Shown here one piece after another: positions 14,800 through 22,749 of a stretch of DNA of 29,950 bases; the stretch's first letter is position 1, and each line of letters opens with the position of its first letter. The notes below the pieces were generated by a model. The model searched no databases, was not told where the DNA came from, and was given only the letters and a program-made list of their open reading frames with translations. The position numbers were made by a program, and so were the translations under genes. This DNA is from Brevundimonas sp. UBA7664 (GTDB lineage: Bacteria > Pseudomonadota > Alphaproteobacteria > Caulobacterales > Caulobacteraceae): the NCBI RefSeq assembly GCF_002483305.1, contig NZ_DLHQ01000039.1:29550-59499 (forward strand), read 5' to 3'.

Positions 14800-15563
14800 T
14801 ACAGGACCCCCGCGGTCTTGAGTTTCGAAACCAGTTCGGCGGCGTCGGCCACCTTGATCCCGGCCGAGCGCGTCGGCGGGGCCGTGACCTTCTTCACCGT
14901 CAGGCGCGGCGCCGTGTCGACGCCGTAGTCGGCGACCGCCTTGACGGCGATCTCCTTCTTCTTGGCCTTCATGATGTTGGGCAGGGACGCGTAGCGCGGG
15001 GTGTTGAGGCGCAGGTCGACCGAGACCACGGCGGGCAGGGTCGCCGAAAGGGTCTGGAGGCCGCCGTCGACTTCGCGCGTGACGGTCGCCTTGCCGTCGG
15101 CGATGACGATCTTGCCGGCGAAGGTGGCCTGGGGCCAGTCCAGCAGGGCGGCCAGCATCTGGCCGACCGCGTTGTTGTCGCCGTCGATCGACTGTTTGCC
15201 GAGCAGGACCAGATCCGGCTTCTCCTCGTCGACCACCGCCTTGAGCAGCTTTGCGACGGCGAGGGGCTCGAGATCGGCGTCGGACTGGATCAGCAGGCCG
15301 CGGTCCGCGCCCATGGCCAGGGCGGTGCGGATGGTTTCCTGGGCCTGGGTCACGCCGATGGAGACGACCACGATCTCGGTCGCGGTTCCGGCGGCATGAT
15401 GCTCCTTGCCCTCCTTCATGCGCACGGCTTCCTCGACGGCGATCTCGTCGAACGGATTCATGCTCATCTTGACGTTGGCGAGATCGACGCCGGTCTGGTC
15501 CGCCTTGACGCGAGCCTTGACGTTATAGTCGATCACCCGTTTGACGGGGACGAGAACCTTCAT
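14799..15563 (-). CDS. etfB: Electron transfer flavoprotein, beta subunit
   Basis: The AMP-binding partner of EtfA. 254 residues beginning MKVLVPVKRVIDYNVK, the standard EtfB N-terminus, which fixes the start at 15563. The family signature is near VKMSMNPFDEIAVEEAVRMKE, and the later segments VLLGKQSIDGDNNAVGQMLAALL and RLNTPRYASLPNIMKAKKK are characteristic. The upstream region on the minus strand has a TTGACA (15623-15628) that could be the -35 box, with a poorly matching -10 region near 15600-15605. The longer frame to 15644 adds no conserved sequence. Confidence 0.97.
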   Translation of the reverse strand: MKVLVPVKRVIDYNVKARVKADQTGVDLANVKMSMNPFDEIAVEEAVRMKEGKEHHAAGTATEIVVVSIGVTQAQETIRTALAMGADRGLLIQSDADLEPLAVAKLLKAVVDEEKPDLVLLGKQSIDGDNNAVGQMLAALLDWPQATFAGKIVIADGKATVTREVDGGLQTLSATLPAVVSVDLRLNTPRYASLPNIMKAKKKEIAVKAVADYGVDTAPRLTVKKVTAPPTRSAGIKVADAAELVSKLKTAGVL

Positions 15564-15644
15564 ATTGATATCCACGAAAGCGCCGGAATGTTGGGTGAGG
15601 GAATGGTACGCCTCACCCGGCCTGTCAACGTAACGCCGCGTCAA

Positions 15645-15660
15645 CGGAGGCGATCCTCCG
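15645..15660. other. Short perfect hairpin between etfB and a divergent gene
   Basis: CGGAGG and CCTCCG flank a CGAT loop. It lies between the etfB promoter region and the divergent start at 15686. One arm resembles a ribosome binding site and the other its complement, so it could mask initiation, but this is speculative. Confidence 0.35.
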
Positions 15661-15685
15661 TCCGGCCCAGCCCTGGAACGCCCGC

Positions 15686-16018
15686 ATGCACCGCCTCCTG
15701 ACCATGAAACGGCTGAGCGTTCTGTTCCTGAGCCTGTTCGCCGTGCTGCTGGCCGGGATGTTCGCCTATGAGAACCTCGTCGTGGCGCCCGGAGACCGCT
15801 GCGAGGACGGTGGCAAATGGTGGGACGCCGAGACCCGAATCTGCGCCCAGCCCATCTCCATTGCCGAGATCACCGGCCGTCCCAACCCCGGAGACCGCGC
15901 CGCCGCCTCGGACGCGAAGAACCGCGAGCTTCTGGCGATCGAGGATTCCCTGGCGGCCCAGCGGGCCGCGCGGGACGCCGATCGCGAACGCCAGCGCGTG
16001 GCCCTGGCGGCGCAGTAG
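15686..16018 (+). CDS. Small membrane-anchored protein with two conserved-looking Cys
   Basis: A 110-residue protein with one N-terminal hydrophobic helix (RLSVLFLSLFAVLLAGMFAYENLVV), then DRCEDGGKWWDAETRICAQP, in which two Cys 15 residues apart could form a disulfide in the periplasm. The C-terminal third is a charged helix rich in Ala, Arg and Glu (NRELLAIEDSLAAQRAARDADRERQR), probably a coiled coil. Two starts are possible, 15686 and 15704 (MKRLSVLF); the first has GGAAC upstream and is kept with low certainty. I recognise no named family. It is divergent from etfB and converges on the serine hydrolase gene with a 9-bp gap. Confidence 0.7.
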   Translation: MHRLLTMKRLSVLFLSLFAVLLAGMFAYENLVVAPGDRCEDGGKWWDAETRICAQPISIAEITGRPNPGDRAAASDAKNRELLAIEDSLAAQRAARDADRERQRVALAAQ

Positions 16019-16027
16019 GCTGCAGGT

Positions 16028-17518
16028 CTAACGAGGACGAGACGAGCGGACCTGCTCAAGGCCCTTGATCGCGTATTCGTTCGTCGGGTCGAGGGCGAGC
16101 GACATTTCGAAATGGCGGACGGCGACCTCGATTCGGCCCTCGGCGAGCGCGACATCTGCAAGACCGTCGTGGCTGTAGGCCGAGCGTGGGAACTGCTCGA
16201 GGGCGAATTCGAAGACACGCCTTGCCGCGTCCATCAACGGCACGCCGTGAAGATCATAGCCAGCTGTGACGAGCAACTCGTCTGTCTTGAAGGCCTCCGC
16301 GTCCGGCTCCGCGGCCTGCATGTCCCGATAGAGCTGGATGGCGGCCTCCGGGCCGTCCGCCTGGATCGCGTCCAGGAACCGCGCCTTCCGGCCCTTTACG
16401 GGCAGCCTGTACTCTTCACCGAAATAGATCGCCGCCAGATCACGGGCCGTGGCATTGGCGTTGGCTTCGTCGCTGTTGCTCAGGACGATGACCGTCAGCC
16501 GGTCATCAATGAAGCGTCCAATGAGGTTCGAGAACCCTCCACCGCTGCCCGCGTGCCCGACCTGCCGACGGCCGTGCCAGGTCCGCATTTCCCAGCCGAA
16601 GCCATACTCGTTGCTGCTGTCGGCGATCATCTGTTCGTAGGAGGCGGCCGAGATGAGCCGGTTGGAATAGAGGGCCTGATCCCATTTCAGCAGGTCATCG
16701 ACCGTGCCGAACAGACCGCTTGCGCCGTAGGCGGAAGACGATGACTGCGGCGTCTTGTTGATGAAGGTCGAACCGAGTGAGTAGTAGCCGGTAGCGGCTC
16801 CGGGCACGACCATGCGCGACGTGTGGAAGCCGCTTCGGCTCATGCCCAGCGGCGACAGGATCCGGTCCCGGTACATGTCGGGCAGCGTTTTTCCGGACAC
16901 CCGCTCGATGATCAGGCCGAGCAGATCGAACCCGGTATTGCTGTAGCGCCAGCCCGTTCCCGGGCTGAAACGAAGCGGCTGATCTCTCATCATCATCGCC
17001 GCGCCGCCGCGCCAGAAGACGCGCGTGTCCAGCTCTTCATCCCACTCGGGCAGTCTGGAATAGCTCTCGATGCCGGAGGTGTGGGTGAGCAGTTGCTGAA
17101 TGGTGATGGTCCGCCAGGCCTCCGGGCAGTCCGTCAGATAGCTGCAGGCGAGGTCGCTGACGCTCAGCCTGCCTTCTTCCTGCATCATCATGATCAGCAG
17201 GGCGGTGAACGGCTTGGTGATGGACGCCAGATCATAGACGGTCTCGTTGGTGTTCTGCGCCGCCAATTCCTGACTGGCCAGGCCATAGCTGCGACGGAAT
17301 ACGGGCGCCCCGTCCCGGGCCACCAGAACCGTGCCGCTGAAGCCGGCGTTTGCGACGGACGCCTGAAGATAGGCATCGAAGGCGGCGTCGAGCACGCCAG
17401 GGGCAGGCGCGGCCCGGCCGGGGTCCTGCGAAGGCGCCGCCGCAAGGGACGGCGATGCACCAAGACAGCCTGAAAGAACCGCTCCGGCCACAGCCGCCAT
17501 CAGCCAAATCTTGCGCAT
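16028..17518 (-). CDS. Serine hydrolase lipoprotein (class C beta-lactamase-like) with TPR-like tail
   Basis: A 496-residue exported enzyme of the beta-lactamase/D-aminopeptidase family. The lipobox VLSGC places the lipid anchor at Cys18. The catalytic motifs are SITK (Ser99, Lys102), YSN (Tyr192) and HAG (His322) in place of KTG, as in many esterase or peptidase members. After the hydrolase domain, residues about 390-490 form helical TPR-like repeats (AARRVFEFALEQFPRSAYSHDGLADVALAEGR, then AVRHFEMSLALDPTNEYAIKGLEQV-type pattern). The start at 17518 is preferred over the ATG two codons upstream because GGAG sits 6 nt before it but directly against the other. A MarR gene is divergent, with a palindrome over the predicted -10 region. 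Confidence 0.88.
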   Translation of the reverse strand: MRKIWLMAAVAGAVLSGCLGASPSLAAAPSQDPGRAAPAPGVLDAAFDAYLQASVANAGFSGTVLVARDGAPVFRRSYGLASQELAAQNTNETVYDLASITKPFTALLIMMMQEEGRLSVSDLACSYLTDCPEAWRTITIQQLLTHTSGIESYSRLPEWDEELDTRVFWRGGAAMMMRDQPLRFSPGTGWRYSNTGFDLLGLIIERVSGKTLPDMYRDRILSPLGMSRSGFHTSRMVVPGAATGYYSLGSTFINKTPQSSSSAYGASGLFGTVDDLLKWDQALYSNRLISAASYEQMIADSSNEYGFGWEMRTWHGRRQVGHAGSGGGFSNLIGRFIDDRLTVIVLSNSDEANANATARDLAAIYFGEEYRLPVKGRKARFLDAIQADGPEAAIQLYRDMQAAEPDAEAFKTDELLVTAGYDLHGVPLMDAARRVFEFALEQFPRSAYSHDGLADVALAEGRIEVAVRHFEMSLALDPTNEYAIKGLEQVRSSRPR

Positions 17519-17540
17519 ACTCATCTCCGGATCGCCCAGA

Positions 17541-17558
17541 TATCTTTTCACAAAGATA
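17541..17558. promoter_or_regulatory. Candidate MarR operator between serine hydrolase and marR genes
   Basis: A perfect 7-bp inverted repeat TATCTTT/AAAGATA around TCAC. A second, wider inverted repeat uses CACAAAG (17550-17556) and CTTTGTG (17574-17580). On the minus strand a TTGACG at 17563-17568 could be the -35 box of the hydrolase gene, placing the first palindrome over its -10 region. Its position in a divergent MarR intergenic region suggests control of the hydrolase by the MarR protein. Confidence 0.55.
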
Positions 17559-17587
17559 TATGTCGTCAAGATACTTTGTGTGAAACT

Positions 17588-17616
17588 TTGTCGGAGGAAG
17601 CCAATCGGGCTAGGTA
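17588..17616 (+). promoter_or_regulatory. Predicted marR promoter (leaderless)
   Basis: TTGTCG (17588-17593) and TAGGTA (17611-17616) are 17 bp apart; the -10 box ends 6 nt before the ATG at 17623. The GGAGG at 17593-17597 is within the spacer, too far from the start to serve as ribosome binding site. Confidence 0.5.
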
Positions 17617-17622
17617 GCAGGC

Positions 17623-18132
17623 ATGGTCACGACACCCCCACCCGACATCGTCGACAGTCTCGTAGCCGATTGGCAGCGCGCGCGTCCCCAGACGAAGGCG
17701 GATCCCATTCAGGTCATCGGCCGGATTATCTGGCTGGGTCGGCAGTATGAGGAGGCGGTCACGCGGATGCCGTCGAACCCGGGTCTGTCCTACTCCGACT
17801 ACGATGTGATCGCGACGCTGCGTCGGGCGGGCAGCCCCTACGAGCTGACGCCGACCGAGCTTGGCAGGCGGGTGCTTCTGACGTCGGGGGGGCTGACGGC
17901 CTGCCTGCGGCGGCTTGAGGCCGCCGGTCTGATCTCGCGACGGGGGGTGCCGGAAGACCGGCGAATGCTGCTGGCCCGGTTGACGCCAAAGGGCTTCGAC
18001 CTGATCGAATCCTTCGTTGACGAACGTTTCGCCATGGCGGAGCTGGCCCTGGCGAGTCTCGACCCGCAACAGAGGGCGACGCTTGAAGTCCTGCTGCGCC
18101 GGCTGGTATCCCCGATCGATGGCGCTCCCTGA
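17623..18132 (+). CDS. MarR-family transcriptional regulator
   Basis: A 169-residue winged-helix regulator. The helix-turn-helix region spans about residues 70-115: LTPTELGRRVLLTSGGLTACLRRLEAAGLI, followed by the wing SRRGVPEDRRMLLARLTPKG with the conserved Asp-Arg of MarR proteins. Flanking helices for dimerisation lie at both ends (IQVIGRIIWLGRQYEEAV and LEVLLRRLVSP). It is transcribed away from the serine hydrolase gene and is its likely regulator, through the palindrome at 17541-17558. The ligand is unknown. Divergent pairs of a MarR regulator and its target are common, but regulation here is inferred only from arrangement. Confidence 0.9.
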   Translation: MVTTPPPDIVDSLVADWQRARPQTKADPIQVIGRIIWLGRQYEEAVTRMPSNPGLSYSDYDVIATLRRAGSPYELTPTELGRRVLLTSGGLTACLRRLEAAGLISRRGVPEDRRMLLARLTPKGFDLIESFVDERFAMAELALASLDPQQRATLEVLLRRLVSPIDGAP

Positions 18133-18138
18133 AATCGG

Positions 18139-18711
18139 CTAGCGCGTCGCGCCCGGTGTCCACTTCACGTCATCGGCCCCGTTGGCGTTGGCGCGACGGG
18201 CGGCGACGAACAGATGGTCGGACAGCCGGTTCAGATAGCGCACCGCGGCGGGGGTCACCGCCTCGCCCGCCTCAACCAGCCGCACCGCCTCGCGCTCGGC
18301 CCGACGGGCCACGGTTCGCGCCAGATGCAGGTGCGCCGAAAGCGGCGAGCCGCCCGGCAGGATGAAGCTGTCGAGCTCTTTCAGGCTCTCGTTCATCCAG
18401 TCGATCTCGGCCTCAAGCCGTTCGACCTGGCTGTCGACCATGCGCAGCGCCTCCCATTTCGGCGGCGGGTCCAGCGGCGTGGCCAGGTCGGCGCCGAGAT
18501 CGAACAGCTCGTTCTGGATCCGGCCCAGCATGGCGTCGATGCGGTCGTTCTGGCCCGCATGCAGCCGGGCGACGCCGAGGACGCTGTTCAGTTCGTCGAC
18601 CGCTCCATAGGCCTCGACGCGGCGGTCGCTCTTGGACACGGTCGCGCCGGACGCCAGCCGCGTCTGCCCGCCGTCGCCGGTCCTGGTATAGATGCGGTTC
18701 AGGACCACCAT
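18139..18711 (-). CDS. Cob(I)yrinic acid a,c-diamide/cobalamin adenosyltransferase, PduO type
   Basis: Transfers the adenosyl group of ATP to cob(I)alamin, producing coenzyme B12. 190 residues. The PduO-type ATP-binding N-terminus YTRTGDGGQTRLASG (residues 8-22), the VEAYGAVDELNSVLG block, the FILPGGSPLSAHLHLARTVARRAER block and the C-terminal RYLNRLSDHLFVAARRAN are all present, including the conserved Arg and Asn residues of the active site. It starts 4 bp after the HIG1-type gene and shares its operon. No other B12 genes are in the window. Confidence 0.94.
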   Translation of the reverse strand: MVVLNRIYTRTGDGGQTRLASGATVSKSDRRVEAYGAVDELNSVLGVARLHAGQNDRIDAMLGRIQNELFDLGADLATPLDPPPKWEALRMVDSQVERLEAEIDWMNESLKELDSFILPGGSPLSAHLHLARTVARRAEREAVRLVEAGEAVTPAAVRYLNRLSDHLFVAARRANANGADDVKWTPGATR

Positions 18712-18715
18712 CGGC

Positions 18716-18922
18716 TCAGGACCCTTGCGTGGACTTCCACCACATGCCGACGCACAGCAGCACGATCGCCAGCGCCTGCAGCGCCACCCTCAGCCGCATG
18801 AGTTTGTTGGAGCGTGAGGCGGCCTGTTCGCCGCCCTTGTGCAGGGACCAGAGGCCGAACCCGAGGGTGACGGTCACCGCCAGGATCGCCGTGAGAATGA
18901 GGATGTTGATGAGGTCGCCCAT
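18716..18922 (-). CDS. HIG1-domain twin-transmembrane protein
   Basis: A 68-residue inner-membrane protein with two hydrophobic helices (about residues 5-27 and 46-62) joined by a basic loop, KGGEQAASRSNKLMRLRVALQ. The RxRxxxQ pattern (RLRVALQ) in the loop matches the HIG1 (hypoxia-induced gene 1) domain, whose relatives in mitochondria and alphaproteobacteria associate with respiratory supercomplexes and cytochrome oxidase. The first motif residue is Asn rather than Gln or Ile. The -10-like TAGATT (18929-18934) ends 6 nt before the ATG, predicting a leaderless mRNA. Confidence 0.85.
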   Translation of the reverse strand: MGDLINILILTAILAVTVTLGFGLWSLHKGGEQAASRSNKLMRLRVALQALAIVLLCVGMWWKSTQGS

Positions 18923-19044
18923 GGCGGCAATCTAGGCGCGGTCGCCGGCGGAGGCCAGCGCCCGCATCGCCGCAGATACAAGCGCCGCCCAGCTAAGCCG
19001 TTGGTCATCCTTTCGTGGTCTCTTGTCCGGCTCCGAGGGCCCTG

Positions 19045-20166
19045 ATGACCGACCGCGCGATCCGCAACCTGGCCCACCTGCGCCGCTCGGCCTCGACGGC
19101 GCGCGTCCTGAATCTGCTCAAGATCTATCTCGACCACGGGGGCGAGGCGGACTGGGCCGAGCATCCGCTGTTCCGGACGCCAGCGCTGAACCGGTCGATG
19201 ATCATCAAGCACCGGCTGCGCCGGGACGAGGCGGACAGCTTCTATCTGCGCCGGCAGGTGGCCACCAAGGTGGTCATTCCGCTCGACCCCGCCGACCTCA
19301 AATCCGGCGGCCGCTACGTCTTCGTCGGGCAGCGCGGTTTCGAGGGCGTGATGCGCGAGGCCTTCGGGATCGACGCCCGACACCCGGACATGGTGACCCT
19401 GGGCCTGCTGGACCGCCTGCCGTCGCTGGACCCTTTTCTTCTGCGCGAACAGCTCAAGCGGGGCGGGGTCGAACCCGCCGGCTGCTATTTCTCGATCAGT
19501 GAATCGGACGTTCTGAAGATGGCCCGGTTCGTCGAGGATGAGATCCGTCCGCTGGTCACCCTGAGCATCGGCTCCGATCTGGACGCCGTGGGATCGACCC
19601 GGCGGCTGGCGGGGAAGATTATGTCCAATGATCCGCGCGACCGGATGGAGACCCTGCGGGAAACCCTGCGTCTGGAGCCCGACGACTATGAGGAGGGGGT
19701 CTTCTGCTGGAAGGGCTTCCTCTACTACAAATGGATGCTCACCAGTCTGACGGGCGAGATCGCCGCGGTCGCCGAGGCCGTCCGGACGGTCCGGCCGATC
19801 GGCAAGCTGGACCGGGAGAGCCGCGCCTATCTGGATCGGGGCCGGGCCGTGCTGCAGAACCGGATCGTGCGGACCTGCGCCGACGTCCGCCGGACCCTGG
19901 CCGTGTATGACGACGCCTATGCCGCGCTGACGACCCAAGGCCGGTCGGCGGCTTTCCGGGACTTCCTGCTCGATGCGCCGCGCCTGTTCTCGCGCCTGGG
20001 CGACCAGCTCGGCGCGATCCAGCACATCGTCAGCTTCTGGCGCTTTCGCTTCAGCCCCGGCGCCTCCGGCGTCGGGGTCGAGGAGCTGATCGACATCTTC
20101 ATGGATTTCGAGACCGGCCTGGCGGAAAGGCAGGCGGAGGCCGGCGCCCCCCTGCTGGCGGCCTGA
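19045..20166 (+). CDS. Conserved-looking protein of unknown function, 373 residues
   Basis: I do not recognise this protein. It has no signal peptide or membrane helix, so it is probably cytoplasmic. The N-terminus is helical (RNLAHLRRSASTARVLNLLKIYL). A basic region NRSMIIKHRLRRDEADSFYLRRQVATKVVIP-type pattern leads into a strand-rich part with YVFVGQRGFEGVMREAFG. The second half is mainly helical, with a Trp/Tyr-rich stretch FCWKGFLYYKWMLTSL. The ATG at 19045 is chosen over the GTG at 19015 because GAGGG precedes it by a few bases. It is divergent from the HIG1-type gene and convergent with ahcY, with a strong hairpin in between. Codon use fits the neighbours, so it is a resident gene. Confidence 0.8.
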   Translation: MTDRAIRNLAHLRRSASTARVLNLLKIYLDHGGEADWAEHPLFRTPALNRSMIIKHRLRRDEADSFYLRRQVATKVVIPLDPADLKSGGRYVFVGQRGFEGVMREAFGIDARHPDMVTLGLLDRLPSLDPFLLREQLKRGGVEPAGCYFSISESDVLKMARFVEDEIRPLVTLSIGSDLDAVGSTRRLAGKIMSNDPRDRMETLRETLRLEPDDYEEGVFCWKGFLYYKWMLTSLTGEIAAVAEAVRTVRPIGKLDRESRAYLDRGRAVLQNRIVRTCADVRRTLAVYDDAYAALTTQGRSAAFRDFLLDAPRLFSRLGDQLGAIQHIVSFWRFRFSPGASGVGVEELIDIFMDFETGLAERQAEAGAPLLAA

Positions 20167-20182
20167 GGCCCGGACGGCAGAA

Positions 20183-20211
20183 GGGGCCGGCGCCCTGACG
20201 GCGCCGACCCC
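20183..20211. terminator. Bidirectional hairpin terminator between convergent genes
   Basis: GGGG (20183-20186) pairs with CCCC (20208-20211) and CGGCGCC (20188-20194) with GGCGCCG (20200-20206) around the loop CTGAC, with one C-A mismatch. Neither side has a long T-run. Placement between the 3' ends of the unknown gene and ahcY supports a terminator role for both. Confidence 0.65.
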
Positions 20212-20234
20212 TCCGATTGTCGGTCGTTTTCCGC

Positions 20235-21626
<1,392 letters not shown>

Positions 21627-21660
21627 GGGCAGGGCGCTTTCCGGGGGAGTGTTCGCGGGC

Positions 21661-21689
21661 CTCTTAAACGGTGTGGCGCGAAGGGGCAA
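21661..21689 (-). promoter_or_regulatory. Predicted ahcY promoter
   Basis: On the minus strand TTGCCC (21684-21689) and TAAGAG (21661-21666) are spaced by 17 bp. The 5' leader to the ATG at 21626 would be about 30 nt. The palindromic candidate operator starts 4 bp upstream of the -35 box. Confidence 0.45.
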
Positions 21690-21693
21690 GAAA

Positions 21694-21715
21694 CATATAA
21701 GGATATCCTTATATG
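21694..21715. promoter_or_regulatory. Perfect 22-bp palindrome, candidate SahR/SamR-type operator
   Basis: Half-site CATATAAGGAT (21694-21704) is followed directly by its exact reverse complement ATCCTTATATG (21705-21715). The AT-rich palindrome stands out in GC-rich DNA. From memory, ArsR-family SAM/SAH-responsive regulators of methionine-cycle genes in Proteobacteria bind similar sites with an ATATAAAGAT half. No such regulator gene is in this window. Confidence 0.6.
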
Positions 21716-21790
21716 AGGCCGCGGCTACGGTCTCGCTTCGGGCTAAAATCCATGCCAATTTCCAACCTTCACAGGATGGAAAATGGCGTC

Positions 21791-22708
21791 ATGAAGGTCA
21801 CACGGCGATCGGCGGCACTGGGTCTGGCGATGCTGGGGGCGGGGGCCGGGTCGGCCTCGTCCCAACAGGCGGAGCCTGGCCTCGCCAATGTCCGCAGCGA
21901 CAGCGGCGGACGGCTGACCATCCCGGTTTTCATCAACGGCCAACGCCCGCTCCGGTTCGCGGTCGACAGCGCGGCCAACGCGTCCGTCATCGCTTCTGAT
22001 CTGGTCGAAAGCCTGGGCCTGACCGCCCTGCCGGACGCCGACATCAACACGCTGATCGCCCTTGAGCGGGTGCCGATGGCGGGCGCGGCGAGCCTGCGCG
22101 CCGGGGCGATCGAACGGTCCGATGTCCGCCTCGCCGTGGCGGATCGGGGCGGACTGGGCGGCGTCGACGGCCTGCTGGGCACCGACATCCTGGCCGGACA
22201 CCGTCTGGTGATGGAGTTCGCCCGTCGGCGGATGCGGATCGTCGAGTCGCGTTCCAGCGGAACCTATCTGTTCAAGGAGGGCCGCTCCAGCGTCCGGTAT
22301 CGCGCGCCGGCGGAGCAGCGGTTCAACAATCTGATGATGGTCGACGCCGTCGTCGGCGGCGTGTCCTGCAAGGTGATCATCGACACCGGCGCGCGGATCA
22401 CCATCGTCAATCGCGCCCTGGCGACGGCCTCGGGCGCGAGGCCCATCGTGCTCGACGACGGCTCGCGGATCCAGGCGGTCGAGTCGCCCACGGGCCGGTC
22501 CCAGGAGGCCGAGGCCATGCTCCTTCCGACCCTGGGGTTCGGGGGCATAACCCTCAGGCGCGTGCCGGTCCTGGTCGGCGATTTCCACACGTTCCGGATC
22601 TGGGGTCTGCAGGATCGTCCGGTCGTCCTTCTGGGGTCGGATCTGCTGGGCCTGTTCAAACGCGTATCGATCGACCTCGGACACAGCGAACTCCTGCTTG
22701 AAGTCTGA
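21791..22708 (+). CDS. Exported protein with two retropepsin-like aspartic protease domains
   Basis: A 305-residue protein with a Tat-like signal (TRRSAALGLAMLGAGAGSASS). Two retropepsin-like units follow. The first has FAVDSAANASVIASDL (Asp59-Ser60-Ala61) and ends in GLLGTDIL. The second has VIIDTGARITIVNRAL (Asp198-Thr199-Gly200) and ends in VVLLGSDLLGLF. Each unit supplies one Asp, so the two could form a pepsin-like intramolecular active site; the DSA in place of DTG or DSG in the first may reduce activity. The start at 21791 is uncertain; 21776 is also in frame. The gene lies downstream of the ahcY palindrome on the other strand. Confidence 0.8.
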   Translation: MKVTRRSAALGLAMLGAGAGSASSQQAEPGLANVRSDSGGRLTIPVFINGQRPLRFAVDSAANASVIASDLVESLGLTALPDADINTLIALERVPMAGAASLRAGAIERSDVRLAVADRGGLGGVDGLLGTDILAGHRLVMEFARRRMRIVESRSSGTYLFKEGRSSVRYRAPAEQRFNNLMMVDAVVGGVSCKVIIDTGARITIVNRALATASGARPIVLDDGSRIQAVESPTGRSQEAEAMLLPTLGFGGITLRRVPVLVGDFHTFRIWGLQDRPVVLLGSDLLGLFKRVSIDLGHSELLLEV

Positions 22709-22713
22709 CAAGC

Positions 22714-22742
22714 TTGGCGGCGGACGCGGAACCCGTTAGGCG
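22714..22742 (+). promoter_or_regulatory. Predicted bioB promoter (near-leaderless)
   Basis: TTGGCG (22714-22719) and TAGGCG (22737-22742) are 17 bp apart; the -10 box ends 7 nt before the bioB ATG. The GAGG close to the start lies partly in the -10 box, so it would hardly be transcribed if this promoter is used. Confidence 0.4.
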
Positions 22743-22749
22743 AGGCGCC

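Noticed and set aside
21627..21790. SAH or SAM riboswitch in the ahcY leader
   Set aside because: The predicted leader is about 30 nt, too short for these aptamers, and no suitable paired elements are visible. The palindrome lies upstream of the predicted promoter, not in the RNA.
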